The notes under the pieces were generated by a model. It searched no databases. It saw nothing but the letters and a program-made list of their open reading frames with translations, and was not told where the DNA came from. A stretch of 64,000 bases of DNA from Typhlomys cinereus (taxonomy: Eukaryota; Chordata; Mammalia; Rodentia; Platacanthomyidae), in the NCBI GenBank assembly GCA_023101885.1, contig JALPQD010000248.1, positions 831,423-895,422 on the forward strand, given 5' to 3'. Positions 44,692 through 55,633 of the stretch are shown in pieces. Positions within the stretch are counted from its first letter, which is position 1. Each line of letters starts with the position of its first letter. The translations under genes were made by a program, and so were the position numbers.

Positions 44692-47600
44692 ATGTCTGGA
44701 ATTAAAAATAGTTTCTCCATTATAACACTAAACGTTAATGGAATTAATTCACTGATCAAGAGACACAGATTACAAACTTGGATTAAAAATCACAATCCAT
44801 CAATCTGCTGCCTGCAGGAAACCCATCTCACCAGAAAAGATAGGCATGCCCTAAAAATAAAAGGCTGGTCAACAATTCTACAAGGTAATGGAAGCAGAAA
44901 ACAGGCAGGTGTAGCCATTATGAAATCAGACAAAGTGGACTTCAAACCAAAGAAAATCATAAGAGACACAGATGGATACTACATTTTAGTCACAGGTAAA
45001 ATTCACCAGGACGACTTCACAATACTGAACATATATGCACCCAATATGGGCCCCTCCACATTCATTAAGAAAATCCTACAGTGTCTAAAGCAAGAAATCA
45101 ACCCCCAAACGATAATTCTTGGGGACTTCAACACCGCCCTCTCAACATGGGATAGATCAACAGGTAAAAAACTTAACAGAGACACTTTGGAGCTTAATCA
45201 AACCCTTAACGAAATGGACCTTACAAATCTCTATCAAACTTTTCACCCACGTACCAAAGAATACTCATTTTTCTCAGCAGCACACAGAACTTTCTCCAAA
45301 ATAGATCACATACTGGGCCACAAAGCGAATCTACACATATACAAAAAAGTTGAAATTCTAACCTGTGCCCTGTCAGACCACCATGGCCTAAAGCTGGACA
45401 TCCACAACACAACAAACAAGAGAAAATACACTAACTCCTGGAAACCTAACAATATGATGCTGAATAAGAACTGGATTCAGGAAGAAATTAAAAAGGAAAT
45501 TCAAGATTTCCTGAAAGCGAATGATAACAAAAATACAACTTACCAAAATCTCTGGGACACAATGAAAGCTGTTCTAAGAGGTAAGTTCATAGCTCTTAAT
45601 GCCTACATCAAAAAAATGGAAACATCAGAAATAAACAACTTAACAATGCAGCTTAAAGCTTTAGAGAAACTAGAGCAATCTGATCCCAAAAGTAGTAGAA
45701 GAGAGATTAGCAAAATATGGGGAGAAATATCTGAAATCGAGATTAGGAAAACGATACAGAAAATCAATCAGTCAAAAAGCTGGTTCTTTGAAAAAATCAA
45801 TTAGATTGATACACCCCTAGCTAAATTAACCAAAAGCAAGACAGAGAAAACCCAAATTAACAAAATTAGAAATGAACATGGAGTTATCACTACTGATACC
45901 CAAGAAATCCAGAGAATTATAACATCATATTTCAAAAACTTATACTCTGTGAAGTTTGACAACACAAAAGAGATGGATGAATTCCTAAGTAAACACAACT
46001 TACCTAAATTGAATCAGGGAGTTATGAATTATTTAAATAGTCCTATAACATATAAGGAAATTGAGGAAGTAATCTCGAATCTTCCCACCAAAAAATGTCC
46101 TGGACCAGATGGATTCAGCACAAAGTTCTACAAGACATTTAAGGAGTTAATAACACCAATACTCCTTAAAATGTTCCATCAAATAGCAAAGGAAGGAACA
46201 CTACCAAATTCCTTCTATGAAGCTAATATCGTTTTAATCCCAAAACCTAATAAAGATTCACTTAAAAAAGAAAACTATAGGCCAATCTCTCTGATGAACA
46301 CAGACGCAAAGATTCTCAACAAAGTCTTAGAAAAGCGGATTCAAAAATACATTAAAAAGATCATTCACGGGGACCAAATAGGCTTCATCCCCGGCACACA
46401 AGGTTGCTTCAACATACGCAAATCAATAAATGTAATTCATCATGTAAACCAGTCCAAAGTCCAAGACCACATGATACTCTCGATAGATGCAGAAAAAGCT
46501 TTTGACAAGATCCAACAGACTTTTATGATCAAAACGCTAGAGACAGTAGGAATGGAAGGAACCTTTATCAATATAATAAAAGCTGTATACAACAAGCACA
46601 CAGCAAAAATTATACTCAATGGGGAACAATTGGAAGCTTTCCCACTTCGATCAGGAACTAGACAAGGCTGTCGACTCTCACCACTTCTATTCAATATTGT
46701 ACTTGAAGTCTTAGCTGAAGCCATAAGACAAGAAAGGGACATAAGAGGGATTCAAATCGGCAAGGAAGAAGTCAAGCTATCCCTATTTGCAGATGACACG
46801 ATCTTATACCTGAGGGATCTCAAAAACTCCACCAGGAAGCTCCTGGAACTAATTGAGAAGTTCAGCAAGGTGGCAGTATACAAAATAAATGTGCAAAAAT
46901 CAGAGGCCTTCCTATATGCCCAGAAAGAAAGAAGTGAAAAAGCCCTGAGAGAAACAATCCCATTTACTATAGCCCCTAAAAAAATGAAATAACTTGGTAT
47001 AAAACTAACCGAGCAGGTAAAAGACCTTTACAATGAAAACTTTAAAACCCTAAAGAAAGAAATATCAGAAGACACCAGAAAGTGGAAAGACCTCCCATGT
47101 TCCTGGATTGGAAGAATTAACATCGTAAAAATGACCATCCTACCAAAGGCAATATACAGATTCAATGCTATTCCAATTAAAAATCCCAAAGCAATTCTTC
47201 AAAGAAGTTGAGCAAACAATCTTAAAGTTCATATAGAGGCACAAAAGACCCAGGATAGCAAAGACAATCCTGAGTAACAAAAACACTGCTGGAGGTATTA
47301 CCATACCAAACCTAAGTCTATACTACAAATCCGTAGTTATAAAGACAGCATGGTACTGGCTCCAAAATAGACACACAGATCAATGGATAAGGATTGAAGA
47401 CCCAGATATAAGCTTACAAAATTACAGCCATTTGGTCTTTGACAAAGGGGCCCAAAGAATCCAATGGAAAAAGAACAGCATCTTCAACAAATGGTGCTGG
47501 CAAAACTGGATCTCCACATGCAAATGATTAAAGCTGGACCCGTACTTGTCACCATGTACAAGACTTAATTCCAAATGGATCAAGGACCTTGATATCAGGC

Positions 47601-48515
47601 CGGGGACTATAAAAGCCATAGTTGAAAAGATAGGGAACTCCCTCGAGCTGATTGGGCTAGGCCAACATTTCCTAAACAGACATCCAATGGCACAGTCACT
47701 GCTACCAACTCTCAACAGTTGGGATCCTGTGAAATTAAAGAGCTTCTATTCAGATAAAGAGATTATAACACAAGCTCAAAGGGATCCCACAGAATGGAAG
47801 AAAATCTTCATTAACCACACATCTGATAGAGCTCTACTGTCCAGAGTGCACAAAGAACTTAGAAAACTAAACACCAAGGAAACCAATAGACCAATTAAAA
47901 AATGGGCCCTGGAACTTAAAAGAAACTTTACCAGGGATGAAATTAAAATGTCTAACAAATATCTTAAAAAATGCTCCACTTCCTTAGCCATCAGGGAAAT
48001 GCAAATCAAAACTTCCCTGAGATATCATCTCACCCCGGTCAGGATGGCAAAAAATCCACAATACAAACAACGACAAATTCTGGAGAGGATGTGGAGAGAA
48101 GGGAACTCTCCTACATTGCTGGTGGGAATGCAGACTCATACAGCCACTCTGGCCAGCCGTCTGGAGATTCTTAAAGAAAGTAAAGATTGAAATGCCATAT
48201 GACCCTGCTATTCCACTTTTGGGAATAACCCCCCATACAGCAGAGGTTCACCTCGATAGCACAAGCACGACCATGTTCATAGCAGCACTGTTTACAACAG
48301 CAATGTCATGGAATCAGCCCAAATGTCCAACAGTTGACGAGTGGATAAGGAAACTGTGGTACATCTATACAATGGAATACTACTCAGCCATCAAAAATGA
48401 TGCATTAATGGAATTTGCCGGGAAATGGATGGAATTAGAAACAATTATATCGAGTGAAGTATCCCAGACACAGAAAATTAAGCACTGTATGTACTCCCTA
48501 ATACGTAGCTACTAG
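44692..48515 (+). pseudogene. L1 C ORF2 (endonuclease/reverse transcriptase), nearly intact
   Basis: ATG at 44692, natural stop at 48513-48515, about 1273 codons, the usual L1 ORF2 length. The endonuclease domain is open for 370 codons with N14, E43, D145, N147, S228, D229 and H230 in place. The RT domain (347-codon frame at 45949-46992, same frame) keeps FADD at 46786-46797. The C-terminal region is open at 47546-48190 and 48192-48515. Defects: TAG at 45802, TAA at 46990, one extra A near 47178, TAG at 47234, TGA at 47525, and a frameshift near 48180. It is dead as a gene but recently so. Confidence 0.95.
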
Positions 48516-49143
48516 TACCAAACCCACCTGGCCCACTTTGAGACACTCATAGGTAAATCTATGTATTATCTACAGTAATTACAAGGATTATGAACAGGAG
48601 GGATGGGGTTGGAGGGCCACACCTGAAACAAGGGGAGAAGTGACCATGTTACAGTAGAGAAAATAGGCCTCCATCAAGGACTGCAAGTAAGTAATGTGAC
48701 CCCTGGTTAAGTTCACAGACATTCGTTCCTGATCATTTACAACTAAGGGGGTATGATCTCAACAGAAGGGGAGAGCATATAGACTGGCAGATAAAAAGTA
48801 ACCATTAGAAAGAATTATATTAAGTGAAGTATCCCAAACCCAGAAAATTAAGCGCCGTATGTACTCCCTAATAGGTGGTTCCTAGTACCAAACTCACCCA
48901 GCCCACATTGAGACACTCAAAAGTAAACCTATGTAACACAGTAATTGCAAGGATTATGAACAAGAGAGATGGGGCAGGAGGGCCACACCAGAAACAAGGA
49001 GAGAGGGACCATGTTACAGCAGAGAAAATAGGCCTCCATCAAGGTCTGCAAGTAAGTAATGAGAAACCTGGTTAAGTTCACAGACGTTCTTTCCTGATCT
49101 CACCAGAAGGGGAGGGCATATAGTCTAGCAGATAAAAAGTAAT
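48437..49143 (+). repeat. Tandem duplication across the L1 C ORF2 end/3' UTR
   Basis: 48437-48808 (end of ORF2 plus start of 3' UTR) is repeated, with divergence, at 48809-49143: 'gaagtatccca...cagaaaattaagc...gtatgtactccctaata', '...gagacactca', '...aaataggcctccatcaagg'. The join near 48806 is 'aaaaagtaaccattagaaagaattat'. The two units differ at many sites, so the duplication is not new, or it joined two different subfamilies. Confidence 0.85.
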
Positions 49144-50637
49144 CATTTTGCAAATGGGTGATGGACCCCTCCCTCACTGAGGTTTCCTACTCTTATTACA
49201 TCTACCCTTGAATGTGCTATTATAACAAGACTCCAGTTTAACAGCTTTTTGTCTCTGGCCATGGGGTGACATACAGTGCCCAGCAGAATGGAGTGAAGGG
49301 CATTGCAGGAGCAGCAAAACTGCAAAAGAAAATCAACAAACCTACAATCCAGAACTTCAGAGACTATATCAATCACATAGAACTAGGCCAGCCTCATCTC
49401 TCCCCATCCTGGATGCTCAGGGACATTTGCGGAAGAGGGGGCGGTAAGATTGTAAGAGCAAAAGGATGGGAGGAGCAACGATTTGCAAGATTCTCAACAA
49501 TAGTTGGGGCCAAAGCAATCATAATGGGACTTTGCATGCCCGCGCAATGTCCAGCGCACTGTTGCCCTCATAAAGTCTAGCATCTGTTAATGGCACCGAG
49601 ACCCCTGGAGGCAAGGGATTGACAGCCATAGTAGTGATCTTATGCTTAAGGGGAACAAGAGAAAGGGCTTATGGAATGCCACTGGGTCCTTATATGTCAT
49701 CGGAGAGGAGGACCCAGTGGAGAGTTAGGCGTACACAATAAAGGACTCTCTGGGAATTGGGGGGGAGGCACTGGGGGATGGGGAGGGGAAGGAGGGGTTC
49801 AGGGGGAGGAGGGGGGAGGGAGGGAACTGGTAAAAAATTTTTAAATGTATAATTAAATTTTTAATAAAAAAAGTAACCATTTTGCAAATGGGTGATTGAC
49901 CCCTCCCTCACTGAGGTTTCCTACATTTATTACATCTGCCCTTGAATGTACTCTTATAAGAGTCCAGTTTAACAGCTTTTTGTCTCTGGCCAGGGGGTGA
50001 CATGCAGTGCCCATCAGGATAGAACGAAAGGCATTGCAGGAGCAGCAAAACTGCAAAAGAATATCAACAAACCACAACCCAGAACTTCAGAGACTATATC
50101 AACCACCTAGAACTAGGCCAGACTAATCTCTCCCCATCCTGAAGCTCAGGGACATTTGTGGAAGAGCGGGCGGTAAGAATGTAAGAGCAAAAGGATGGGA
50201 GGAGCAATGATTTGCAAGATACTTCACACAAGTTAGGGCTGAAGCAATCATAATTGGACTTTGCATGCCCTGCACAATGTCCAACACACTATTGACCTCA
50301 CAAAGTCTAGCATCTGCTAAAGGCACCAAGATCCTTGGAGGCAAGGAATTGTCAGCCACAGTAGTGTTCCTATGCTTAAGGGGAACACGGGAGAGAGTTC
50401 AGGGAAATGCCACTGGGTCCTTGTACATAATCAGAGAGGAGGGCCCAGAGGAGAGTCAGGCATGCACAAGAAAGGACTCTCTGAGAATTGGATCGGGAGG
50501 AACTGGGGGATGGGGAGGGAGAAGTGAGGGCAGGGGGAGCAGGGAGTTTGGGGGGAGGAGGGAGGGAGGGAACTGGTGTACCCATTATGTTTTTATGAGC
50601 TGAAATAATAATAAAAATGTATTAAATTAAAAAAAAA
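49135..50637 (+). repeat. Two successive L1 3' UTR copies in L1 C
   Basis: Copy one 49135-49865 ends in 'aaatttttaataaaaaaa'. Copy two 49866-50637 restarts at 'gtaaccattttgcaaatggg' and ends in an A-rich tail at the TSD. Both include the G-rich tract (49758-49825 and 50490-50575). They differ visibly in many positions. Either the source L1 had a duplicated 3' UTR, or a 5'-truncated L1 landed in the A-tail of C. Confidence 0.85.
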
Positions 50638-50654
50638 ACAAAGATTGAAGGATT

Positions 50655-50722
50655 ATACATAGTTGGTTATCTCCATCCACTTCATACATATATTCCAAGC
50701 GTTTATCTCAGGTCACTAGGTA
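50655..50722 (-). mobile_element. Old SINE (B3-like), right part
   Basis: Continuation of the element at 43066-43186, after the second TSD copy: 'atagttggttatctccatcc...ccaagcgtttatctcaggtcactagg' fits the B3 body on the minus strand. Confidence 0.5.
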
Positions 50723-50724
50723 CT

Positions 50725-51080
50725 ATGGTTTGAATATAAGCTGTCCCCTACAGGCTCAGATGTTTGAATGCTTAGCTGATGTTTGGAAAGGTTATGGCAA
50801 CTTTAGGGATGGACCTTACTGGAGATAGGCACACCACTTGGGGTGGGCCTTGAGGTTAGTTAGACCCACACTGTGTCGACTAGCATCCAGTTCTCTCTAG
50901 CAGCTCGTTCTCCTTGTCTCTATGATGGACATAAGCAGAGCAACCTCCAACTTAAGCTGCTTGCCAGGCCTTCCCTATGGCAATAGACTGTATCTCCCCT
51001 CTAGAAGCATAAGCCAAACAAATATGCCTTTGTCTCTTAGGTGATTTGAATTCAAATGTCGTCTTACAGCAAGAGAAAGA
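50725..51080 (+). mobile_element. MaLR-type LTR remnant (MT/ORR1-like)
   Basis: 'tactatggtttgaatataagctgtccccta', 'aaaggttatggcaactttagg', 'ggggtgggccttgagg', 'tctctagcagctcg', 'tatgatggacataagc', 'gaagcataagccaaacaaatatgcc' in the order of the family. Solo LTR, non-coding. Confidence 0.8.
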
Positions 51081-51161
51081 GCAGCCATTATACTAGGCTT
51101 TGTGAAAAGTGCTTTTTATCCACTGAACCATCTATCTGGCCCTTTATTTGGCTAATTTTTT

Positions 51162-51457
51162 TAATTTTTTTATTTATTCAATTGTGCGTGTGTGCTTAAG
51201 TATGTGCATGTGTGTGTGTGTGTGTGTGTCTGTGTCTGTGTATGTGTAGAACCACGGACGAATTCGGAACCACCACGGACGCTTCCACCTCCTTCTTGTT
51301 ACTCTGCCCCGGGATTCACAGGCTCCTGCCCTACCAGGACCAGAAGCGCAGGCCGCTCCCGCTTCCATCTGGCATCTATAAGTGGGATCTGGGATCCGAA
51401 CTCAGGACCTTCCGCCTGCAAGGCAGAGGCTTAACCCCTGAGCCACCTCTCCAGCCC
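51162..51457 (-). mobile_element. Young B2-like SINE
   Basis: Exact 17 bp TSD TATTTGGCTAATTTTTT at 51145-51161 and 51458-51474. Minus strand: GGCTGGAGAGGTGGCTCAG head, B box GAGTTCGGATCC, GC-rich body, (CA)n at 51200-51250, A/T tail. Same family as 10415, 17954, 21781 and 40691. Confidence 0.95.
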
Positions 51458-51474
51458 TATTTGGCTAATTTTTT

Positions 51475-52290
51475 ATATTTTGTAGGGCTTAAACTCAGAT
51501 CATCATGCTTATAAAACCAACATTTCACAGAGAGAGACATGTCCCTTGTTCATTTCTTGATTTTATTGACTCACTCCATTTGACACATTTCTTTCTGTAT
51601 TCGAAGGATAACATAAGTGACTGTGTTTTTGGTAATTAATCAAGATTCTTCCCACGCAGTCCTTCCTAGTTCAACCCAATATTCTGAATATTCACAATAA
51701 TATTGTGGTGATTTTTAAGTAGCCATTTACATTTCTCTGCCTTGTGACTTCTCTACTGAGAATATTTTACCAATATGTATGTGATCCTTATTCAGTTAAT
51801 TGTCCACATTCATCATATTTGTTTTAACTAAAGAAGACATCTGGGTTCTTTAGCCCTCTTCCAATGTTGTACAAGGGCTAGGGACACAAGTTGCAGTGCA
51901 TAGAACAGAACAGTACAGTTCCTGGCTTTTCAAAGATATGTCAAGGTGAACAACTACACATGCACTTCCCTAGCATCTGTCCAAAGGTCAACCCCAGATA
52001 ACAGTTTACATCTGGCTGCTGTGTTGTTAAGGCTTGTTTGGACCATGGCAGACCTTCAGGTTTCCTTTAGTTATGATGGCATTGATTAATATCATTCTGT
52101 TATTTCATGGAATCCTCTTCTAATGGAATTGGCCTGATATTTTCTTGTAGTAATGTAGGACTTGTAAAAAGAAACTGACTATTTGACAGGCACATACAGT
52201 CAGTTACCCCTTTAACCATTGGCAATGACTTTGGTCAACTGACTGGTTTGTTTCCCATACCGAACTGATCAGGTCACGAGTAGAGAATGG
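51475..52290. other. No gene or repeat recognised
   Basis: Single-copy-looking DNA. Confidence 0.45.
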
Positions 52291-52292
52291 TA

Positions 52293-53060
52293 AGTGTAAT
52301 GGTCAGTCTTCATTGTCAACTTAATGGAAACTGGTATCATCTAGAGACAAAGCTCTGAGGATTCCTTGAGAATGTTCCCAGATACATTTGTATGGAATGA
52401 ATCCTATAGACATGAGAAAGAAGACCACCTTAATTATGGGGGGCACAATGCCATGGGCTAGAACTCTGGGCACAGTTGTGAATTGAGTTAAATCCTGAAC
52501 GAGCCTGCAGGAGATTGCCTAATTGATGGGGGAAGTCTCAATCATTAGTGGGCAGGCATAGTTCCAGTACAGGAGAATGAGATGGAGAGAGCTGGTTAAG
52601 AAAGTTGGAATTCTTCAGTATACTTGGTCAAACATGCCAGTATGGCAAGTAAGGATGGTCTTCTCTAGGCAATCCTAAGGATATATGCATATCGTGTGGA
52701 CACTTCCCTCTGTCCCTGGTGTTGATGTGGGTTCTCTTGCCAAGTTCCTGACAGGGTACTGCAGTCATGAATCCAAAGAAAGAATCCATTGTTCCCTCAA
52801 GCCTTGAGTCATGTATTTATAGACAGCCATGCAAAGTAACTGCTACAGTTTACGAACCTAGACTGAAAAGGAAAGAGAAAGAGAGCTGAATGTCAACATT
52901 TATCTGTTTCTGCTGCTTGATTGCAAGATGCTATCTAGCTGCCTCACTCTCTGCCACCACACCTGAAGGACATCCCATCCCAAATTGTGACCCCAAATGA
53001 AACCTTCCTTAAGTCGCGTTTGTGAGGTACTCTATCGTAACAATAAGAACAGTAACAAAT
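52293..53060 (+). mobile_element. LTR-like rodent repeat
   Basis: Begins 'gtaatggtcagtcttcattgtcaacttaatgg', includes 'aattgatgggggaagtctcaatcattagtgggcaggcatagttcc', and ends 'aatgaaaccttccttaagtcgcg...cagtaacaaatg'. This is the plus orientation of the family seen reversed at 22375 and 57598. Probable MaLR/ERVL-type LTR; class unproven. Confidence 0.5.
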
Positions 53061-53107
53061 GAAATATGACTTCCAACTTTCTTGAAAATCGAATTCCTGT
53101 GCAAGTA

Positions 53108-53515
53108 CATAGATACTCCACACAAGTTAGGGCCGAAGCAATCATAATTGGACATTGCATGCCCTGCCCAATGTCCAACACACTATTGACCTCACAAAGT
53201 CTAGCATCTGCTAAAGGCACCAAGATCCTTGGAGGCAAGGGATTGACAGCCAAAATAGTATTCCTATGCTTCAGGGGAACAAAGGAAAGGGTTCAGGGAA
53301 ATGCCACTGGGTCCTTGTACGTCATCGGAGAGGAGGCCCAGAGGAGAGTCAGGGATGCACATTAAAGGACTCTCTGGGAATTGGGGGGGAGGCACTAGGG
53401 AATAGGGAAGGAAGGAGGGGGAGCAGGGGGTTCGGGGGGAGGAGGAGGGAGGGAGGGAACTGGTGTACCTATTAAGTTTGTATGAGCTGAAATAATAATA
53501 AAAATGTATAAAAAT
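53108..53515 (+). mobile_element. L1 element D, 5'-truncated 3' end
   Basis: Starts at 'gatactccacacaagttaggg' (compare 14633 in A) and runs through 'gcctgcc...acactattgacctcac', 'aaggggaac'-type text and the G-rich tract (53377-53460) to 'gtatgagctgaaataataataaaaatgtataaaa'. No ORF2 remains. I found no convincing TSD. It is close to the last 3' UTR copy of C in sequence. Confidence 0.9.
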
Positions 53516-54201
53516 TCTGCACATATTTGAAACTCTTCCACACTTATCACATACAAGTGAAACTTCATTTCAGCAATCACGAAGACTTATTTAAACTGTA
53601 CCTTCTGATACCTTTAAGCTGTGTCATCTGCAAGTATCTTTGTTCAAACTATTGAGGCTCTTCTAGCCTTTCAGAACTTTTCTCAATTTGTTCTTGGCCT
53701 TCCTTATAATTCCAGTTCATCTCCTCAATTTCTGGTGAGTATTCTACCTATTTCAATGACACCCCAGAAGACTTACAGATCATTATATGCATTTTTCCCT
53801 AGCCCTAGAAATATCCATGTGTTTCAAGAGAAGGCTTAATTTTAAAACTGCAATATTTAACAAACACTGAATGGATACTTATTTATACAATTTCAAAAAA
53901 GTAATTGATTATACTTTTTTAAAAGTTTTAAATAAGTAAATTTTATTGTTCTCATCTGACAATTATTTCAAGTATTTCAAAAAATTTTCCAAGAATTATG
54001 ATGTTAACTCAAAAAGGATATATAGCACATTATATTCAACTTTTATCTTTGCAAACAAAAATGAACATAATAGTTTTTTTTACCTAAATTCACAAATTTC
54101 AAAGTGGTAAGTCATGAATTGATTACTTGCTTACAGTTTTAAAATCATGTGAATCTTGATAGGATTGAGATTATGTGGTAAATTTACATACAAATATATG
54201 A
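53516..54201. other. No gene recognised
   Basis: AT-rich. The 72-codon frame at 53621-53839 has no domain. Confidence 0.45.
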
Positions 54202-54209
54202 TTAGGGCA

Positions 54210-55630
54210 TTTTTTTAGCTTTTTTTTATTTCCACTCATACAATCTTAACAGGTACAGCCACCCCCCTGTGTCCCCTCCCCTCCCCTTCCTTCCCCATCC
54301 CCCAGTCCCTCCCCCCCAGTCCCCGGAGCATCCTTTAATGTGCATGCCAAACTCTCCTCTGGGCCCTCCTCTCCGATGACATACAAGGACCCAGTGGCAT
54401 TTCCCAGAACCCTTTCCTGTGTTCCCCTTAAGCATAGGAACACTACTGTGGCTGTCAATCCCTTGCCTCCAAGGCTATTAGTGCCTTTAGCCCATGCTAG
54501 ACTTTGTGGGGTCAATAATGTGTTGGACATTGCGCAGGGCATGCAAATTCCAATTATGATTGCTTCAGCCCTAACTTGTGTGGAGTATCTTGCATATCAT
54601 TACTCCTCCTGTCCTTGTGCTCTTACAATCTTAATGCCTCCTCTTCTGCAAATTTCCCTGAGTTTCAGGATGGGGAGAGATTAGGCTGGCCTAGTTCCAG
54701 GTGGTTGACATAGAGTCTCTGATATTCTGGATTATGGTTTGTTGATTTTTTTTTCAGTTTTGCTGCAACTGCAATGCCCTTCACTCCATCCTGATGGGTA
54801 TTGGATGTCATCCCCTGGCTAGAGATAAAAACCTGTTAAACTAGAGTTATAAGAGTATATTCAAAGGTAGATGGAATAAAAGTAGGAAACCTCAGTGAGG
54901 GAGGGGTCAATCACCCATTTGCAAAATGGTTACTTTCTATCTGCCAGACTATATGCCCTCCCCTTCTGGTAAGATCATACCACATCAGTTGCAAATGACC
55001 AGGAAGGAAAGTCTGTGAACTCAACCAGATATCTCATTACTTACTTGCAGTCCTTGATGGAGGCCTATTTTCTCTACTGTAACATGGTCACTTCTCCCCT
55101 TGTTTCTGGTGTGGCCCTCCTTCCCCATCCCTCTTGCTCATAATCTTTGCAATTACTGTAGGTATTACAGAGATTTATCCTTGAGTGTCTCTAAGTGGGT
55201 TTGGTACTATGAGCCACTTATTAGGGAGTACATGTGGTGCTTAATTTTCTGTGTCCGGGATACTTCACTCAATATAATTGTTTCTAATTCCATCCATTTC
55301 CCAGCAAATTCCATTAATTCATCATTTTTGATGGCTGAGTAGTATTCCATTGTATAGATGTACCACATTTTCCTTATCCACTCATCAAGTGTTGGACATT
55401 TGGGCTGATTCCATGACTTTGCTGTTGTAAACAGTGCTGCTATGAACATGGTCGTGCTTGTGCTATCGAGGTGAATTTTTGCTGTATGGGGGTTATTCCC
55501 AAAAGTGCAGAACTCTCCTACATTGCTGGTAGGAATGCAGGCTCATACAACCACTCTGGCGAACCGTCTGGAGATTCTTAAAGAAATTAAAGATTGAAAT
55601 GCCATATGACCCTGCTATTCCACTTTTAGG
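54210..55630 (-). mobile_element. L1 element E, 5'-truncated, with 5' inversion
   Basis: Minus-strand L1 3' end: T-rich tail copy at 54210-54230, C-rich tract 54261-54325, 3' UTR, and the ORF2 C-terminus at 55207-55508 (MFIAALFTTAKSWNQPKCP-like frame). At about 55508 the sequence switches to the plus strand: 55509-55630 holds the next upstream part of ORF2 in inverted orientation. A short TSD TTAGGGCA lies at 54202-54209 and 55626-55633. This is the signature of twin priming. Confidence 0.9.
55509..55630 (+). mobile_element. Inverted 5' segment of L1 E
   Basis: 'gaactctcctacattgctggt...cattctggcgaaccgtctggagattcttaaag...gaaatgccatatgaccctgctattccactttt' matches 48102-48222 of copy C in plus orientation. 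It abuts minus-strand L1 text ending 'ggggttattcccaaaagtg'. Both arms share the 'ccactttt' region, as expected at a twin-priming breakpoint. Confidence 0.88.
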
Positions 55631-55633
55631 GCA

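Larger units (their letters stand above)
43187..50637 (+). mobile_element. L1 element C, full length, with duplicated 3' end
   Basis: Exact 17 bp TSD ACAAAGATTGAAGGATT at 43170-43186 and 50638-50654. The order is 5' UTR with monomers, ORF1, ORF2, 3' UTR modules and A-rich tail, total 7.45 kb. This is the best preserved L1 in the window: ORF2 retains the endonuclease and RT catalytic residues, but has stops and frameshifts. ORF1 is frameshifted. The 3' end is about 2.1 kb instead of about 1 kb in copies A and B, because of internal duplications. Confidence 0.97.

Noticed and set aside
23871..50637. L1 copies as an intact retrotransposon gene set
   Set aside because: Every ORF1 and ORF2 in the window has stops, frameshifts or deletions.
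53085..53540. A TSD for L1 D ('aattcctgtgcaag' versus 'aattctgcacat')
   Set aside because: The similarity is gapped and mismatched, so I do not claim it.
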